From Osmia lignaria lignaria (Eukaryota > Arthropoda > Insecta > Hymenoptera > Megachilidae): a DNA stretch of 64,000 nt. The notes below the pieces were generated by a model. That model was not told the origin of the DNA. It did no database searches and saw nothing but the letters and a program-made list of their open reading frames with translations. This document shows positions 27,401-40,900 of this stretch, piece after piece; position 1 is the stretch's first letter; every line of letters starts with the position of its first letter. Location of the stretch: assembly GCF_051020975.1 (NCBI RefSeq), contig NC_135032.1, positions 13,082,001 to 13,146,000 of the forward strand, written 5' to 3'. The translations under genes were made by a program, and so were the position numbers.

Positions 27401-27673
27401 GAACCGATGGTACTGTAAAACACTAAAATTAGAAATTATTGAAATAAAATAAACTGTTTTTACATTATAATATATACACATGTAATATAATATACATTTT
27501 ATAAACTTTTATTATTGTTAGGAACCTACAAAAGTATGTACACAATTTTGGTAAGGATTACTAAGAAATTTAAATATTTAACAAACAAACAAAAAACTTA
27601 CATCAAGTTTTGGTGCAGGTTTTGGTGTAATTCTTGGTTCAAACTCATTTTCATCGTTACAAATTCGATACAT
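24434..27673 (-). CDS. STIL: STIL / Ana2 centriole duplication protein
   Basis: Four exons on the minus strand (27602-27673, 25228-27422, 24706-24992, 24434-24609) sum to 2730 nt, 909 aa. Most of the protein is low-complexity and Asn/Ser/Gln-rich. Two islands identify it. At about residues 290-325 is a short coiled coil (LLHIINSQNDQIKSLQTQVD), as in the STIL/Ana2 central oligomerisation and Plk4-binding helix. At about 790-845 is the STAN motif (LALKYLTDEQLAELA, then NMSFATMRYLERYQLLPG at 827-844), which binds the SAS-6 cartwheel protein once phosphorylated by Plk4. An upstream conserved box (VGWTFYNNVLGQVNQLLQNS) lies near 690. Known role: assembly of the procentriole cartwheel. Length lies between fly Ana2 (about 420 aa) and human STIL (about 1290). 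The 2.2-kb exon is unusually long for this window. Confidence 0.88.
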
Positions 27674-28004
27674 ATTTTATATAAAATAAATTAATAATCG
27701 TAATTTATATTAATATAACTATCAATATAATTATTTAAATTTCTATATATAATTTCTTAGTAGAAATTCTGTGAAACCATGTCTATTGCTTAACACAATA
27801 TTTCTTTATAGTATCTTTTACTTTATTTCGGTGTAAACTAAAACAAACTCTGTAAACAGTGCAGTGACTACAGGCATAAAAAGACTGGATGTGTCTTTGT
27901 TCTTGAGGAGTCATGTTTTTAGGGATCCTAAACACCCCCAAGCGGCGATTAGATTTGCTTGTAATTTAAAAAAACCGCCATAAATCAAGCATTGTTGAAG
28001 AACA

Positions 28005-28014
28005 AGCGCCATCT
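28005..28014 (-). promoter_or_regulatory. CTCF-like motif near the STIL start
   Basis: AGCGCCATCT on the plus strand reads AGATGGCGCT on the minus strand, the same core as at 1301. It lies about 330 bp upstream of the STIL start codon and 120 bp from the NRF-1-type site. Function is inferred from motif and position only. Confidence 0.3.
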
Positions 28015-28132
28015 GCTCCATCCTATTATAAAAATACTTATTTATTTATTTATTTATTTATTTATTTCTTTCGGAGTTACATATAAATATTATAAAAATA
28101 TGAATCATTTCGAAAGACGACAGTAGCCGACC

Positions 28133-28143
28133 GCGCATGCGCA
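28133..28143. promoter_or_regulatory. Palindromic NRF-1-type (erect wing) site
   Basis: GCGCATGCGCA is an exact match to the palindromic NRF-1 consensus (YGCGCAYGCGCR core). It sits in the middle of the CpG-rich divergent promoter region, where such sites usually lie close to transcription starts of housekeeping genes. Confidence 0.55.
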
Positions 28144-30037
28144 GCGGAGAAGGGGAACTCGACTCTACAAATACGTCGCTGGGCACTGAAGCGCGTCAGT
28201 GTATGTGCATACACCGTGGCGGTGACATCTTCCCTGTCGCTAGCTTAGACCGCCATTTTCCCTAGAGGGACGCCGAGCGAGCGTGCTCGGAGGGTGAAGC
28301 GATTCGAAATAGAAGTGTTGTCAACTTAACATGGTCAAGTTTAGTGAATAAAAGATATGTCAATTTTCCACTTTTCTTTCAAATTATAATGGATTCAAAA
28401 TATTACATATTCCTGTTCGCATCTTCTTTTAGATAAAGCAATAAAGATTTATCATTTTCGATGAAATATCTTTCTAATAGGTAATATAAATTTATATTTA
28501 ACAATTTTTTATTAATTTCTCTCCAGTATATATACATATATATAATAAATGTCATCACATTCCATTGCTTCGTGGTATATTATTGAAATGTATAGTTGTA
28601 TCATGTTATATATTTTACCCACTTGTATACAATAAACATACGTTATATCCGCATATATATTTTTATTTTACTTTGAAATTTTATTTTATATAGAAATAAT
28701 TTTCTAATTTGTTCTGAATTTGAAATTTGTATTACGACATCACTTTCGTTCCAGACGCAATACAAATGACAATTAAATGTTACAAGCGCTATTATTTTTA
28801 AAAGGGAACTAAGTATGTAGAATTTTCTTTTAATGCCCCCTCTTGTGTCTGTTTTACCAGGTGAAGATTAATTGGGATATGTGTGTATCAGTATATATAG
28901 AATGATATTATACAGTGCACCACATTGGCAAATGACTGAAATTTTACCAGAAAATATTCGGCGGGGTCCAACCATCTTTCTGATAAACTGTCACACAATT
29001 ATTATTCATTATTGAGAAAAGAACAAGTTTGAGAATGCTTAACGGATATTTTACAAATACATGTCAAGATCATTAGTGTGGCATGGTATTTTAAATCTAT
29101 GTCAGAGTTGTTTGACCTGCAATATCTTCGAATTCGGATATCGTCGATTCTCAAACCTATATCCGATATATATACGCTGAAGTTAAGCAAAATTTTATTT
29201 GTCATAGGTAATTATCATACCGTTCAATGTCAAATTACACAACAATATTGAGTTACATAGAGAACTAATATACAGGCATATGTCTTGCATGTGTTACACG
29301 TATTGTGATACTTTAATTATAAAATAAAATGATGAATTTTTAAGTTTGCAGTACAACAAATAGGAATTCATAAATATTTATCTTATATGATAGATGGAAA
29401 GTTTTGTTTATCAGATATTTGTAGATTTTTTTTTAATTCATTAAAAATATGTCATTAATAATGTATACAAAGATATTTTATTGTTTCATGATAAGTTTCT
29501 GTAGCTAATAATTAACATTTAATATATACACACATTGTAACTAACATTTATCAGATTTTGATAATGCTAATACTATGATATATTAATTAAAATAATATGT
29601 TCTTTTAAGCAAATAATAATTATTAATTTCTATTAACTCAACTATTTTAAAGAAAGAATTCCCTGTTATGGTGGCTGCTCAATTACTTATTCACTGGAAC
29701 TTATTTAATATTAAAACAAGTGCCTTTTGTTCATGAAAGTATCAATGTTAAGGTACTTATAAGAATACATACTGAAGGATGACAGTAACTTATTTTTATT
29801 CTTGTATCCTTATTATTTGATGGATATAGTAATGGTGAGTAGATATATGTGTTTTTAGAGTTATATTTTGTTAATAAGATAATTGTAACAATTGAATCTA
29901 TTATTAGATTCTTATTAGTTTATTAGAAAGAATAAACTTTAATGCTTTTAATTCTTATATTTAGGATCTATCATAATTCATCAGGAATTAAAATAATAAA
30001 AATACATGTTTTGAAAGGAAACAAATAGAATAAGAAG

Positions 30038-32991
30038 ATGGATAGCTCAGAGTACGAAACTGTTAGAAACATGACACTATTATTTTTTTTTGAACTTCTT
30101 GTGGATAAAGGTGGTCCACGAACATTGCACGATTTAAGCTGCCAATTTGGAGCTAAAGGTTTTACAAAAGAAATGCGCCAAATAGCTGGTGGGTCACAAA
30201 GTGGCCTTAAAAAATTTTTAGCCCAATATCCAATGCTTTTCCTGATTAACGGTGATTATGTATCTGTAAACACTTTTCAACAAGTTGCAGAAGAAGAAAA
30301 TGGATGTAAATTAAGTGGCAAACGTGATTATGCCAGAGAGGCTGTAGAATACTTTACTAATAAGTTATTGCAATACGGAGTGGGTACAGAGGTTCCAATA
30401 AAAAGCCTTCTGGGACATAGATCTCAGGCATCTCCAGAAGTTAGACATATTTCTGGTCAACACTACAAAGAATTCAGAGATTTTCTTTTGAAATATCCTG
30501 ATGCTTTTATAGTCACTGAAGACAATGTATTGTTGAAGCAATACGAAGGAATGAAAGCAGAACCTTTTGTAGAATTAGAACCCGATATACCCATAGATCC
30601 AGAAATAACTGCAAAATTGTTAGATTTTCTTTGCGAATGTATCGAGCAAAAAGGTCCGATTCTAGTAGATCAAATGTTCAATATAGTTAATGATAAATTT
30701 TCTTTTGAAAATTGGACCTCGATATTTAAAACGCCCCAGGATTTGTGTACATTTGTAAAAATGTTTCCGGACGCGTTTCACGTTCAAAGCAATTTAGTAA
30801 CGTTAATTGGAAGACCAAAATCTTCCGTGATAGAAGGAAAACCAAAAGCAAAACTTACAAATTTCACACGAAATCAAAATAGCACAGGAAATCAAGTAAT
30901 TCCGAATCAAGTTGCTCAGTCAAATAATACTCAAGCAACTCAGCAATCTAATAATTTAGAATCTACTGACACTAGTGCTACGAATCAGATTAATTCTGTA
31001 CAAAATTCTCATTCTCAATTAATTGAAACTAGTAACAGTTCGCCTCCTATAAGCTTGCAACAACAAACATTGAAACAAAGAATAAATACGCTTGTAATGA
31101 AGACTTTGGCAGATAATACGGAAAAAGATCGTACTTTACAGACTGCGCAAATGGGAGACGCATGGAAATTAAAAGTATTACAACAGACGCGAGTAATAGT
31201 AAACCCAAGGGAAAGTCTTCAAATTATCGAAGATATAATAAATCCTCGTAAACCACCTGCTGATGGTAAAATTGTTATTGCATTTGATTGCGAAGGTATA
31301 AATTTAGGTGTTAAAGGACAATTGACTCTTGTACAAATTGGTATCATGTCAGGACAAGCATATGTGTTTGATTTGTTTACATGTCCTAATCTTGTACAAG
31401 CTGGAGGCCTTCAGAAACTATTAGAACATAAAGATGTTATTAAAGTAAGACTAAAGTAGCACTAAATATTTTTAATATTTACATATACCTACATTCGTTT
31501 ATTTATATTTTAAGTGTGCATATTGTTTCAGGTGATTCATGATTGTAGAAATGACAGTGTCAATTTGTACAGACAGTTCAAAATTATGTTAAATAATGTT
31601 TTTGATACACAGGTATTTCATCTCCAATTGTTATACATATATCTTTCAAATATATTATATAGTATAATATGATAAAAATGTATGATGCTTGAAGAACAAA
31701 TGATGTTTTTGTTGATAGGCAGCTCATGCCGTGCTTCAGTTTCAAGAAACTGGTAAACCTGTATATAAAGTTAAGAATGTTAATTTGAATACGTTATGTG
31801 ATCATTATGGTGCTCCGTACAATCCATTAAAAGAACAATTGAAAAATATTTATCGTAATAATCAGAGATACTGGTGTAGACGTCCGCTAACACGGGATAT
31901 GCTCATTTACGCTAGTAGCGATGTCCTAAGTCTGGTTCCACAAATATATATCTCCATGTCCAAGTATGGTTTAATTTTTATTATTCATCAGTTATTTACT
32001 TAACAATTTTGTTATATATTTTTCATCGACGTACATCTAGTTGTTTGTTCATCATAATTTATTTTTACGTAATGTTCATAGTTGATTTATATAAATATAC
32101 AAAAATTATATAATATGTATTTAGATTATTTTTTGTTAATTACAATTTTTTTGCTTTTAATATTGTTAGACTTATAAAACCAGAAGTACAGGCTCTTTTT
32201 AATGAGCTCTGTGAGGAGCAAATTCAAATGCACATTAAACCTACAGAAGTAAGAGCGCGTAAGAAGCAACGAAAAGTGGAAACGGAGGTTGCAGATTTAA
32301 AAAAGAGAATGGAAGAAGCGACTACCAAAAATATTGTATTAAGTAATCGTGAAATACGTCTTCTGCGTTACTTAGAACTAACCGAGGATGAGAAGGAAAA
32401 GTTAAAAGGCAGCTACAAAGTTGCAAGAAAATTGGAAAAACTTGAGAATATGGGTCAAGATAAAGGTGATAGTAGCGATGATGATGATGAAGATAAAGTT
32501 GAAGATTCAGAATATCATAGTATGGAAAGTTATACCTCGGAAAATTCACATTCTGGTACAATTTTTTGCAACTACTAAATTATTAATACGATGGATGGGG
32601 ATGAAAATGATTTAAATTGAAAATATTTATATTCATAGGTGGTATATTGTCACCAAGAAATTCTGAAACTCCTAGCCTTACTGAATCAATGCAGATGGTA
32701 GATGAAATTCTTTCTGATGGACGAATGGATAGATTTGAAAAAATTGAAAAATTGGAAGCTATCCTTTCGGCTGTTACTGGTTCTACAACTGATCAATTGT
32801 CTTCAAGTAGTACAGACGCATCTCCGATAAAGTGTGTATGTTCGTGTCAAGACAAAAGTAAGAGTCCACAAACAAATCGTAATAGCGTGGCTTGCCAAAC
32901 ATATAGTACAGGTGATATAGTTATTACGAAAATATTTTTTACGGAGGAAGAGAAAGAACGTATAGATTTATTGAATTCGCCAAAAAAGTAG
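30038..32991 (+). CDS. egl: Egalitarian, RNA cargo adaptor for BicD-dynein
   Basis: Five exons (30038-31444, 31532-31612, 31719-31963, 32170-32555, 32639-32991) sum to 2472 nt, 823 aa. The start MDSSEYETVRNMTLLFFFEL is typical of Egl. Seen: repeated N-terminal winged-helix-like segments; a 3'-5' exonuclease fold with AFDCEG (D417, E419), HDCRND (about 472-477) and YASSDV (Y560, D564), so the DEDD-type acidic residues are kept; a Lys/Glu-rich coiled region near 600-680; and near 789-795 the string SVACQTY, a dynein light chain LC8-type site (core close to TQT). Known role: with BicD it loads mRNAs on dynein for transport to the oocyte and in embryos. The N-terminus binds BicD in flies. Confidence 0.95.
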
Positions 32992-35353
32992 ACGTTATAG
33001 TTATTACGAGAGTGGTAGGAACGATGTTGCCATTATTAGACTTTTACAAAAAAGACGAAGTGGGTGACGACAAATAAAAAAAGTAGCTAAAGATTGTTCT
33101 ATTTTACGTAGCTTGACAAAATTGTAATATTCAATTACTAAACATTACTAAAATTTTATTATTTACACGTTTATTTTTCCAAATCTGATACTATAGTAAT
33201 CAGAATGTAGGAAAAATTTGTTTCATTACAAAATTCAGTATTGTAAAATATTTACTTTTTAATAGATTATCTTTCTTTTTTAAAATTATAAGAAAGAATA
33301 ATCGAACTATACATTAATATACATATAGATATTAAAACAACTATCTGTTTACTAACAGGAATATTCGATGCAATACATTTTTCTGAGTAATTTGCGTTAA
33401 AACACTAATGTTGTTCCTCTAAAAAACAATATAAATACAAAAATATTTTAATGCTGCTTTTAAAATAAAATTTTAATTCATATCTAATGAAGCTTACAAA
33501 AGTAATGAATTATGTATATGTAAAAGAATTTTATTACTTACCTAAAGTGCTGCATTAAAATCACTGTCTCGTAATATGTACATTCATTTGCGTATTTATA
33601 AAAATAAAAATATTTTCAGTTTTATTGAAAAATATTTTTGATAATATTCACTTTTAATAAAAGTTCATTGAAGTGTACAAAATCACACTGTTAGTAAAAT
33701 AAGTACAAATATGTATAATGAAATTTTACACATTTGATATCACTAACTATTTTGCAGTTATATTTGTGCCAAGCCCTAAACATACATCATTTGTAATTAG
33801 TAAAGTAGAACAGAGAGCTTTTGTATATTCGTTTTTAATAATGAAATAAATGAACCGTTTGTCATTACAAGAATTCAATTTAAACGTGAGAATACATACT
33901 TGTATGTACTTCCAGTATATATAAAAAAACTAATTACAAAATGTAAAAAATGGTCGGATAAATGTGATAATATTAAAATACAGTTGCTTTTAATGCAATA
34001 CTTTTCAAAAGTATCATGTAACGAATTTGTTTAATTTAAATTTATATACGTTATTAGTATACCCTTAACTTTGAATTATTACATATTGAACTTCATTTTG
34101 AAATCTTATTGAAAATAAGATTTATAAAATATAAAAGTTGTTATTTATGGACGTATTTGTTGAAAAAAAAGAGCTATGGAATACGTATCAATGAAATTTT
34201 TATTTTTCAAATATTTAGATAATAATTATTTAACATTATTCTTAATACATAAATAGAAAATTACATAAATTTTACCACAGATTTAATACACTTTTAAGTG
34301 TATTGTTATTGTGAATTGATTTTAAATAATGCAATTTTTCATTTGTATTTTTCAATATGTTCTTTTCTTGTTAATATGGTATTATTACTATTACATACAT
34401 AACATTATTAGTTTTTTCTTTTTATCATAATACTGACCAATTCAATAATAGCAATAAAAGTTAGATACAACTGCCTTATTTGTACTAATGCATTTAAATC
34501 ATTTTAACTAAACATGTGTATTAAATCTATATACAAAGTGATAAAATTGTTTTATTTAAAATAGTAGGTAATATTGTTTATTAACGTCGATTAATTTATT
34601 GCATAAAACACTTGAAGATTGTGTATAATAAATGTTTTGTGAAATAAGTTACTATTCTTTTTTATGTATAAGATGTATGTATATGTATAAACTTCAACAA
34701 CAACAACAGAATATTCCTGTACTCTATCCTTTTATATTTTTAGTAGAATAAAAATTACAAGATATGGATAATAGATCATAATAAATAATGATCATGTTTG
34801 AGTAGTAAATATCATTCTAAATAATAGCAAGTACAAAGTACACCAAGCATAGATCATTTAAAAATTATTTTATAACAAAATCAAATTATTAATGTATTTA
34901 TGTACAAAATATTCCTTTTATAGTTTAAATATGTATAAATGCTTGTTTTGTTTCATATTTTCAAGAAGTTGTTGCAAATTTGATAAAAGTTGTTTGTATG
35001 CAATTCAGTGTAAGATATACATATTTATCTATATAATTTCAACATGATGACATTTGACTTCTAAGACCCCCGCAAACAGTGAGATATGTATGTATTTTAA
35101 AGGATTTGAAATTATTTTCCTACATCATTTATATAACATACACATCCAAGTATCGATGCGTGTGTATAGTGTGTGAGCTATAATCAGTTATAACGAGAAC
35201 GGAGGTTAACTCAGGGTCGACCACTTGTTGAATCTCTTTCATACATACAGCTTATATATAGAAGCCGGTTCGTTGTAATAGCTTAAGGTGGTATAATATA
35301 TTTTAGTATAAATCTTATACTTGGATTGTATTGAATATTACATTTAAAACACA
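32992..35353. other. egl 3' UTR and ATIC upstream region
   Basis: AT-rich, no coding signal. Reverse and forward AATAAA-like words are frequent (for example near 33075 and 34447). A somewhat more balanced stretch at about 35155-35300 (with GAGAACGGAGGTTAACTC and TCGACCAC) probably marks the ATIC promoter and 5' UTR. Confidence 0.45.
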
Positions 35354-37673
35354 ATGTCCGGAGAAAATTTAGGTAAGTATCTATATATATAATATTGTTT
35401 ATCATACATTATTGTGTCATAAAATTGTGTTATAAAATTAAATTGTTAAACTATTTTTAATAAGTTAATCTTTTATATTTACTATACGGCTTGAGAAAAA
35501 AGTATTTCATTTATTTATGTTTTGCTTATTTTATTTATAGCACTTTTAAGCGTCTCTGATAAAACAAACCTTCTGCCATTTGCTAAGAAATTACATGAGC
35601 TGGGATTAACTTTAGTAGCATCTGGTGGAACTGCTAAATCTTTAAGAGATGCTGGCCTTCCAGTGAAAGATGTTTCCAACATTACTGGAGCTCCTGAAAT
35701 GCTTAGTGGAAGAGTAAAGACTCTTCACCCTGCTGTACATGCTGGTTAATATGTTTAAATATATTCTTGTTCCTATTAATACTGAAGTATTAAATAAATA
35801 TTAAATTTTCTTTTGTAGGTATATTGGCTAGGCTTAATGAATCAGATCAACAAGATCTTCATATGCAAAACTATAAGCTTATTCAACTTGTAATATGTAA
35901 TTTATATCCATTTGTAAGTACAATTTCCAAACCAGATGTGACAATTGAAGATGCAGTAGAAAATGTAGATATCGGTGGAGTAACATTATTACGTGCTGCA
36001 GCTAAAAATCATAGTAGAGTGACAGTTGTTTGTGACCCTGAAGATTATGAAAAAATTGGAAGAGAGATGGAAACATCAGCTAACAAAGATACTTCTCTCA
36101 AAACTAGGTACTTTACATATTAAAACTTTGAATCTACATTAAATCCACTTTAACATTATTTTTTCATTTTATTTTTTAGACAAGAATTAGCTCTCAAAGC
36201 ATTTACTCATACAGCAGAATATGACAATGCTATTTCAGATTATTTTCGTAAACAATATAGTGCTGGTGTTTCTCAGCTAACATTAAGATATGGAATGAAT
36301 CCTCATCAGAAACAAGCACAAATTTTTACAACTTTAAGCAAATTACCAATAAATGTAGTAAATGGTTCACCTGGCTTTATTAATCTCTGTGATGCTTTAA
36401 ATGGTTACCAACTAGTAAAGGAATTGAAAACAGCATTAAATTTGCCAGCTGCAACATCTTTCAAACATGTCAGTCCTGCTGGAGCAGCCGTTGGTGTGCC
36501 ATTAGATTCTGTACAAGCAAAATTATGTCAGGTGGATGATCTATTGAGTCAACTTACACCATTGGCAACTGCTTATGCCCGTGCTAGAGGAGCAGATAGA
36601 ATGTCTAGTTTTGGGGATTTCATAGCGTTGTCTGACTCGTGTGATGAAATTACAGCTAAGATTATATCCCGGTAATACATAATGTAGTGTAATTTTAAGA
36701 AAATCAAGAAATTCATTAGATTTGGATAAACGTATAACAAATTTTAGGGAAGTTTCTGACGGTATTATTGCACCTGGTTACTCGGAGAATGCCCTTCGAA
36801 TTTTGAAAAAGAAGAAAAATGGTGCATACTGTATTCTTCAAATTGATCCCAATTACGAACCATCCCCAATGGAACACAGAGTTCTATTTGGTTTAATCCT
36901 GGAACAAAAGCGTAATGATGCAGTTATCGATAAGAATACATTTGCCAATGTGGTAACCAATAATTTGACTGTTATTCCTGATGCCGCCATGAGAGATTTA
37001 ATTGTAGCTACCATTGCTATAAAATATACACAGAGTAACTCTGTGTGTTATGCAAAGGATGGGCAAGTTATTGGAATTGGTGCAGGTCAACAATCAAGAA
37101 TTCATTGTACAAGACTTGCTGGTGATAAAGCTGATAATTGGTACGTTTATTTAATAGTGTATGACCGTTAATGTTGCTTGCTTTTGTAAAATGAATATTC
37201 CATATTTTGTTAGGTGGCTACGTCAGCATCCAAAGGTTATCAATATGAAATTTAAAAAGGGTGTAAAGAGAGCGGAAATTTCAAATGCAATTGACAATTA
37301 TGTGAATGGAACTATAGGGAAGGATATGGATAAAGCTACTTGGGTAGCTATGTACGAAGAAGTTCCAGAAAAGCTTTCTGAAAGTGATAGATTGGAATGG
37401 ATTAAGAAGGCAAACAATGTTGCTTTAAGTAGTGATGCTTTCTTTCCGTTTAGAGATAACGTGGATAGAGCCAGATTGGTATAATTTCTTACACTAGCTT
37501 ATTGCTTCTCATTTTTTTGGAAAATGTTTTATAACATTAATTTTTAATTACAGAGCGGTGTTAAATATATTGCAAGTCCTTCTGGTTCTACAAACGATAA
37601 AGCAGTAATAGAAGCCTGTGATGAACACAAAATTGTATTAATGCACACTAATTTGAGATTATTCCATCACTAA
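35354..37673 (+). CDS. ATIC: Bifunctional purine synthesis enzyme ATIC (AICAR transformylase / IMP cyclohydrolase)
   Basis: Seven exons (35354-35372, 35541-35744, 35819-36107, 36180-36671, 36748-37140, 37214-37478, 37554-37673) sum to 1782 nt, 593 aa; human ATIC has 592. The first exon encodes only MSGENL plus one base. Seen: the N-terminal MGS-like cyclohydrolase domain (ALLSVSDKTNLLPFAKKL, ASGGTAKSL, GRVKTLHPAVHAG) and the transformylase domain with SFKHVSPAGAAVG, where K266 and H267 fall on the known catalytic pair. Further on are APGYSENAL and the C-terminal SDAFFPFRDNVDRA, IASPSGSTND and RLFHH. Known role: it converts AICAR to FAICAR with 10-formyl-THF and then to IMP, the last two steps of de novo purine synthesis, in the cytosol. 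It ends 258 bp from the xanthine dehydrogenase stop. Confidence 0.97.
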
Positions 37674-37931
37674 GTGAAAAATATTAACAATGGTGGATTT
37701 ACTATATCAAAACAAAAGGTATTTTATCTACAAAGTTCATTATGTAAAATGTAATAATTAATTTTCGTTACATCAACAAACAGGAGGTATTCCAAGTCGT
37801 AATTATATGTAAAAAATATTAAATTTTATTACAACATATCAAATCGGTACATTTTTACATAACAAATTTTTTCAATTATCCTAATATATGTACAATTCAT
37901 TAACGAAATATTCTAATTTATCAGGATGTTT

Positions 37932-40900
37932 CTATGGAACAATATTCCATTGACAATCTAAATTTGGTTCCTTAATCTGTAAATAATGATTAAATTATAT
38001 TACACTTATACAATTAAGCAAATTTAATTGAGCTAAGTTAAAGTATGAAATATTTAATTTACCTTCAATGTAAGGTCATCAACACATGCCAATCGTATAC
38101 GAGCTGCAGTTGCAGGTGCATCAAATCGAAAGTAGTCACCGAGACCAACTTCTCGAGTAGATTTAATGGCTTCTCTTATTGCAAAGAACACTGAAGATGC
38201 GAGAAACAGCGGTGGTTCTCCAACGGCCTACATATGAACGTCAAGTAATCAGTTCTATATATTATACATACATATATATATATATAAATATCTTCGTCTG
38301 TTTACTTACTTTTGAAGAATAAACAGCTCTGGGATTCGAAGCATCTTTTAATAGAGATACATTAAATACTTGAGGAATGTCTGTGAAACCAGGTAACTTA
38401 TATGCACCTGGTCCTCTACTACAAACAGCTCCATTTCTCAGATAAACCATTTCTTCAAGTGTAAATAAACCATATCCTTGTACAAAAGCTCCTTCAATTT
38501 GCCCTATATCAATTGCAGGATTAAGACTCTGACCTAAATCCATTACAATATCTGTTCGCAGTACCTACATATGAAACGTATTAAAATATTTAATAATAAT
38601 CCACATAATCATTATGTTAAAAAAACTGTGACCCTTTTTTATAATGATCTTACTTGATGATCACCAGTCAGACAATCAATTTCTACTTCTGAACATGCAA
38701 CGCCATACGTAAAATAATTAAACGGATTTCCAGAATTAGTTTCAAATGAGTATCCTATATCAGGAGTTTTGTAGAAACCAGTAGCAGAAAGACTAATTCT
38801 TTCGATATAAGCTGTAGCCACCCATTCTTCCCAGGTTCCATTTGGCTTTTTATTTATTACCGGCTTTAGTCGTTTCATAATTTCTTCACAAGCATTCTAA
38901 AATTTGTTTTCGAGTTTTGAATTTCTGTATAAGTAGAATACCACTGAATTAATACAAAAATAGTTATACCCACCATAACAGCCATACCATTCAGATCTGA
39001 ACTTGCACTAGCTGCTGTAGCAGATGTGTTTGGTACTTTATCAGTAGCAGTTTCCATGATGTGTATCTTATCTGGTTTTATTTTTAATGATCTGCTTGCT
39101 ACCTAAATATCAAAACAAGAGGTCTTAATTTACATAATTTGGATTTAAGCATTATTTGAAAGAAAAAATAAGTTACTTGTATCATCTTTGTATGTAAACC
39201 TTGTCCCATTTCGACACCACCATGAGTAATTAATACAGAACCATCTGTATAAACATGTACAAGTGCACCTGCTTGATTCAAAAAGAGTACAGTGAAGGAG
39301 ATACCAAATTTTGTTGGAACTATTGCCAATCCCCTTTTCTTGTATCTATTTTCTCTATTAAAATATAATTTATAAAACGTTACAAAAAGAAAACAAAAAA
39401 ATAAAAAACGTATAGTTACAATGATTAGAATAGAATTGTTCTCAAACGTACCTGTTATATTTTTGTACCTGAGCAAGTCGTTCATTGTAATTAGACGATA
39501 AAACGCATTCTTCCCAACAACGTTTTAATGTACAATTAATAAGTTTTTGATTATAATGAGTTATATCTCCTTCTTTGTACAAATTTAATTTCGAAACCTA
39601 TTAAAACAAATTATTGTTCAAATTTGTCAACAGAAAAATATTATATATTTTGTTTGTTCAATATTGTTAGAAATTAGTATTATACCTTGACAGAGTCAAT
39701 TTTTAAATATTCCGCGATATGTCGTACAACGGTCTCGGCTACAAACATTCCTTGTGGACCACCGAAACCACGGAATGCTGTGTTTGAAGGTAAATTTGTT
39801 TTACATACAAAACCATAGATATCCATTACTGGAATTTTGTAGGAATTTTCACAATGAAACATCGCACGTTCCATAATCTAAACAATATATATGTCTAATA
39901 TGTAGAAAATGTTGCAGATATTGAATATAATGAAAAGAAATTAATTTACCGCAGTAGAGAGATCAAAAGAACAACCAGCGTTATTGTAAATGTAAAGCTG
40001 CATCACTTTGATTGCACCAGTATCATCAAACCCAACTTTATACTTGAACAAAAATGGATGTCTCGTTCCAGTTAACATCATATCCTCGTCTCTATCTAAC
40101 ATGCAACGTACCGGCCTTTTTGATCTACAAATAATATAAATGATTAAATAATAATTTTATTCGAATAGATAAGAATTATATGGAAATTTCAATGATACTA
40201 CCTGTGTGCAGCAAATGCAACCGGTAAAGTAAGTGTTGCACTTCGAGATTCTTTTCCGCCAAAACCACCACCTATTCTCTTTACTCTTACTACAATTTTA
40301 TTAGCATGAATATTTAAAATATGCGCAACATGTTTCTGAATTTCTGTAGGATGCTGGGTGGAGCAGAATATTTCTAATTCATCTTCTTCCCTTGGAATTG
40401 CTAAACTTGTATGTGTTTCAAGATAAAAGTGCTCCTGTCCTCCCATTCGAATTTCTCCTTCAAGAATGTGCGGAGATTCAAAGAAAGCTTTCTCCGCGTC
40501 TCCATTCTTTAGACGTTTTGGAGTTTCGTTGAAGAATGAAGAGTGGGTGATGGCATCCTAAAAATAATAGATAATACCGGTTAATTTAATTCGTGAAAAT
40601 ATTTTTATATAAGAAATAATTTCTTATACCTCTATAGAAATGATCACTGGTTCTAAATCCTCGTATTCAATTTTAACCATTTTAGCTGCCTTCTGTGCAG
40701 TATACTGATCAACAGCTACTATTGCTCCAATAATTTGCCCATGGCTAGTTACCTTGCAAAAATAATACGTTTATTTTGTGTCAATGAATATGTGATTTTA
40801 ATAACAATAAAAATCGTACCATCTCCGATACAAAAACTTCCTCATCATGAAATATAGGACCGTGCCATCGTTGTTTCTCAGGTATATCTTTAGCACTATA

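Larger units (their letters stand above)
27674..30037. promoter_or_regulatory. Divergent STIL-egalitarian promoter and egl 5' leader/intron
   Basis: A CpG-richer island at about 28120-28310 lies between the divergent genes. It contains the NRF-1-type palindrome, a CCGCCATTTTC word at 28250-28260 (YY1/Pho-like) and GC-rich sequence to 28300. The egl start codon is 1.7 kb further right, so an untranslated first exon near 28200-28330 with an intron is likely, but the splice borders are not resolved. An ATTT tetranucleotide run lies at about 28037-28068. The stretch 28330-30037 is AT-rich with nothing else recognised. Confidence 0.5.
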
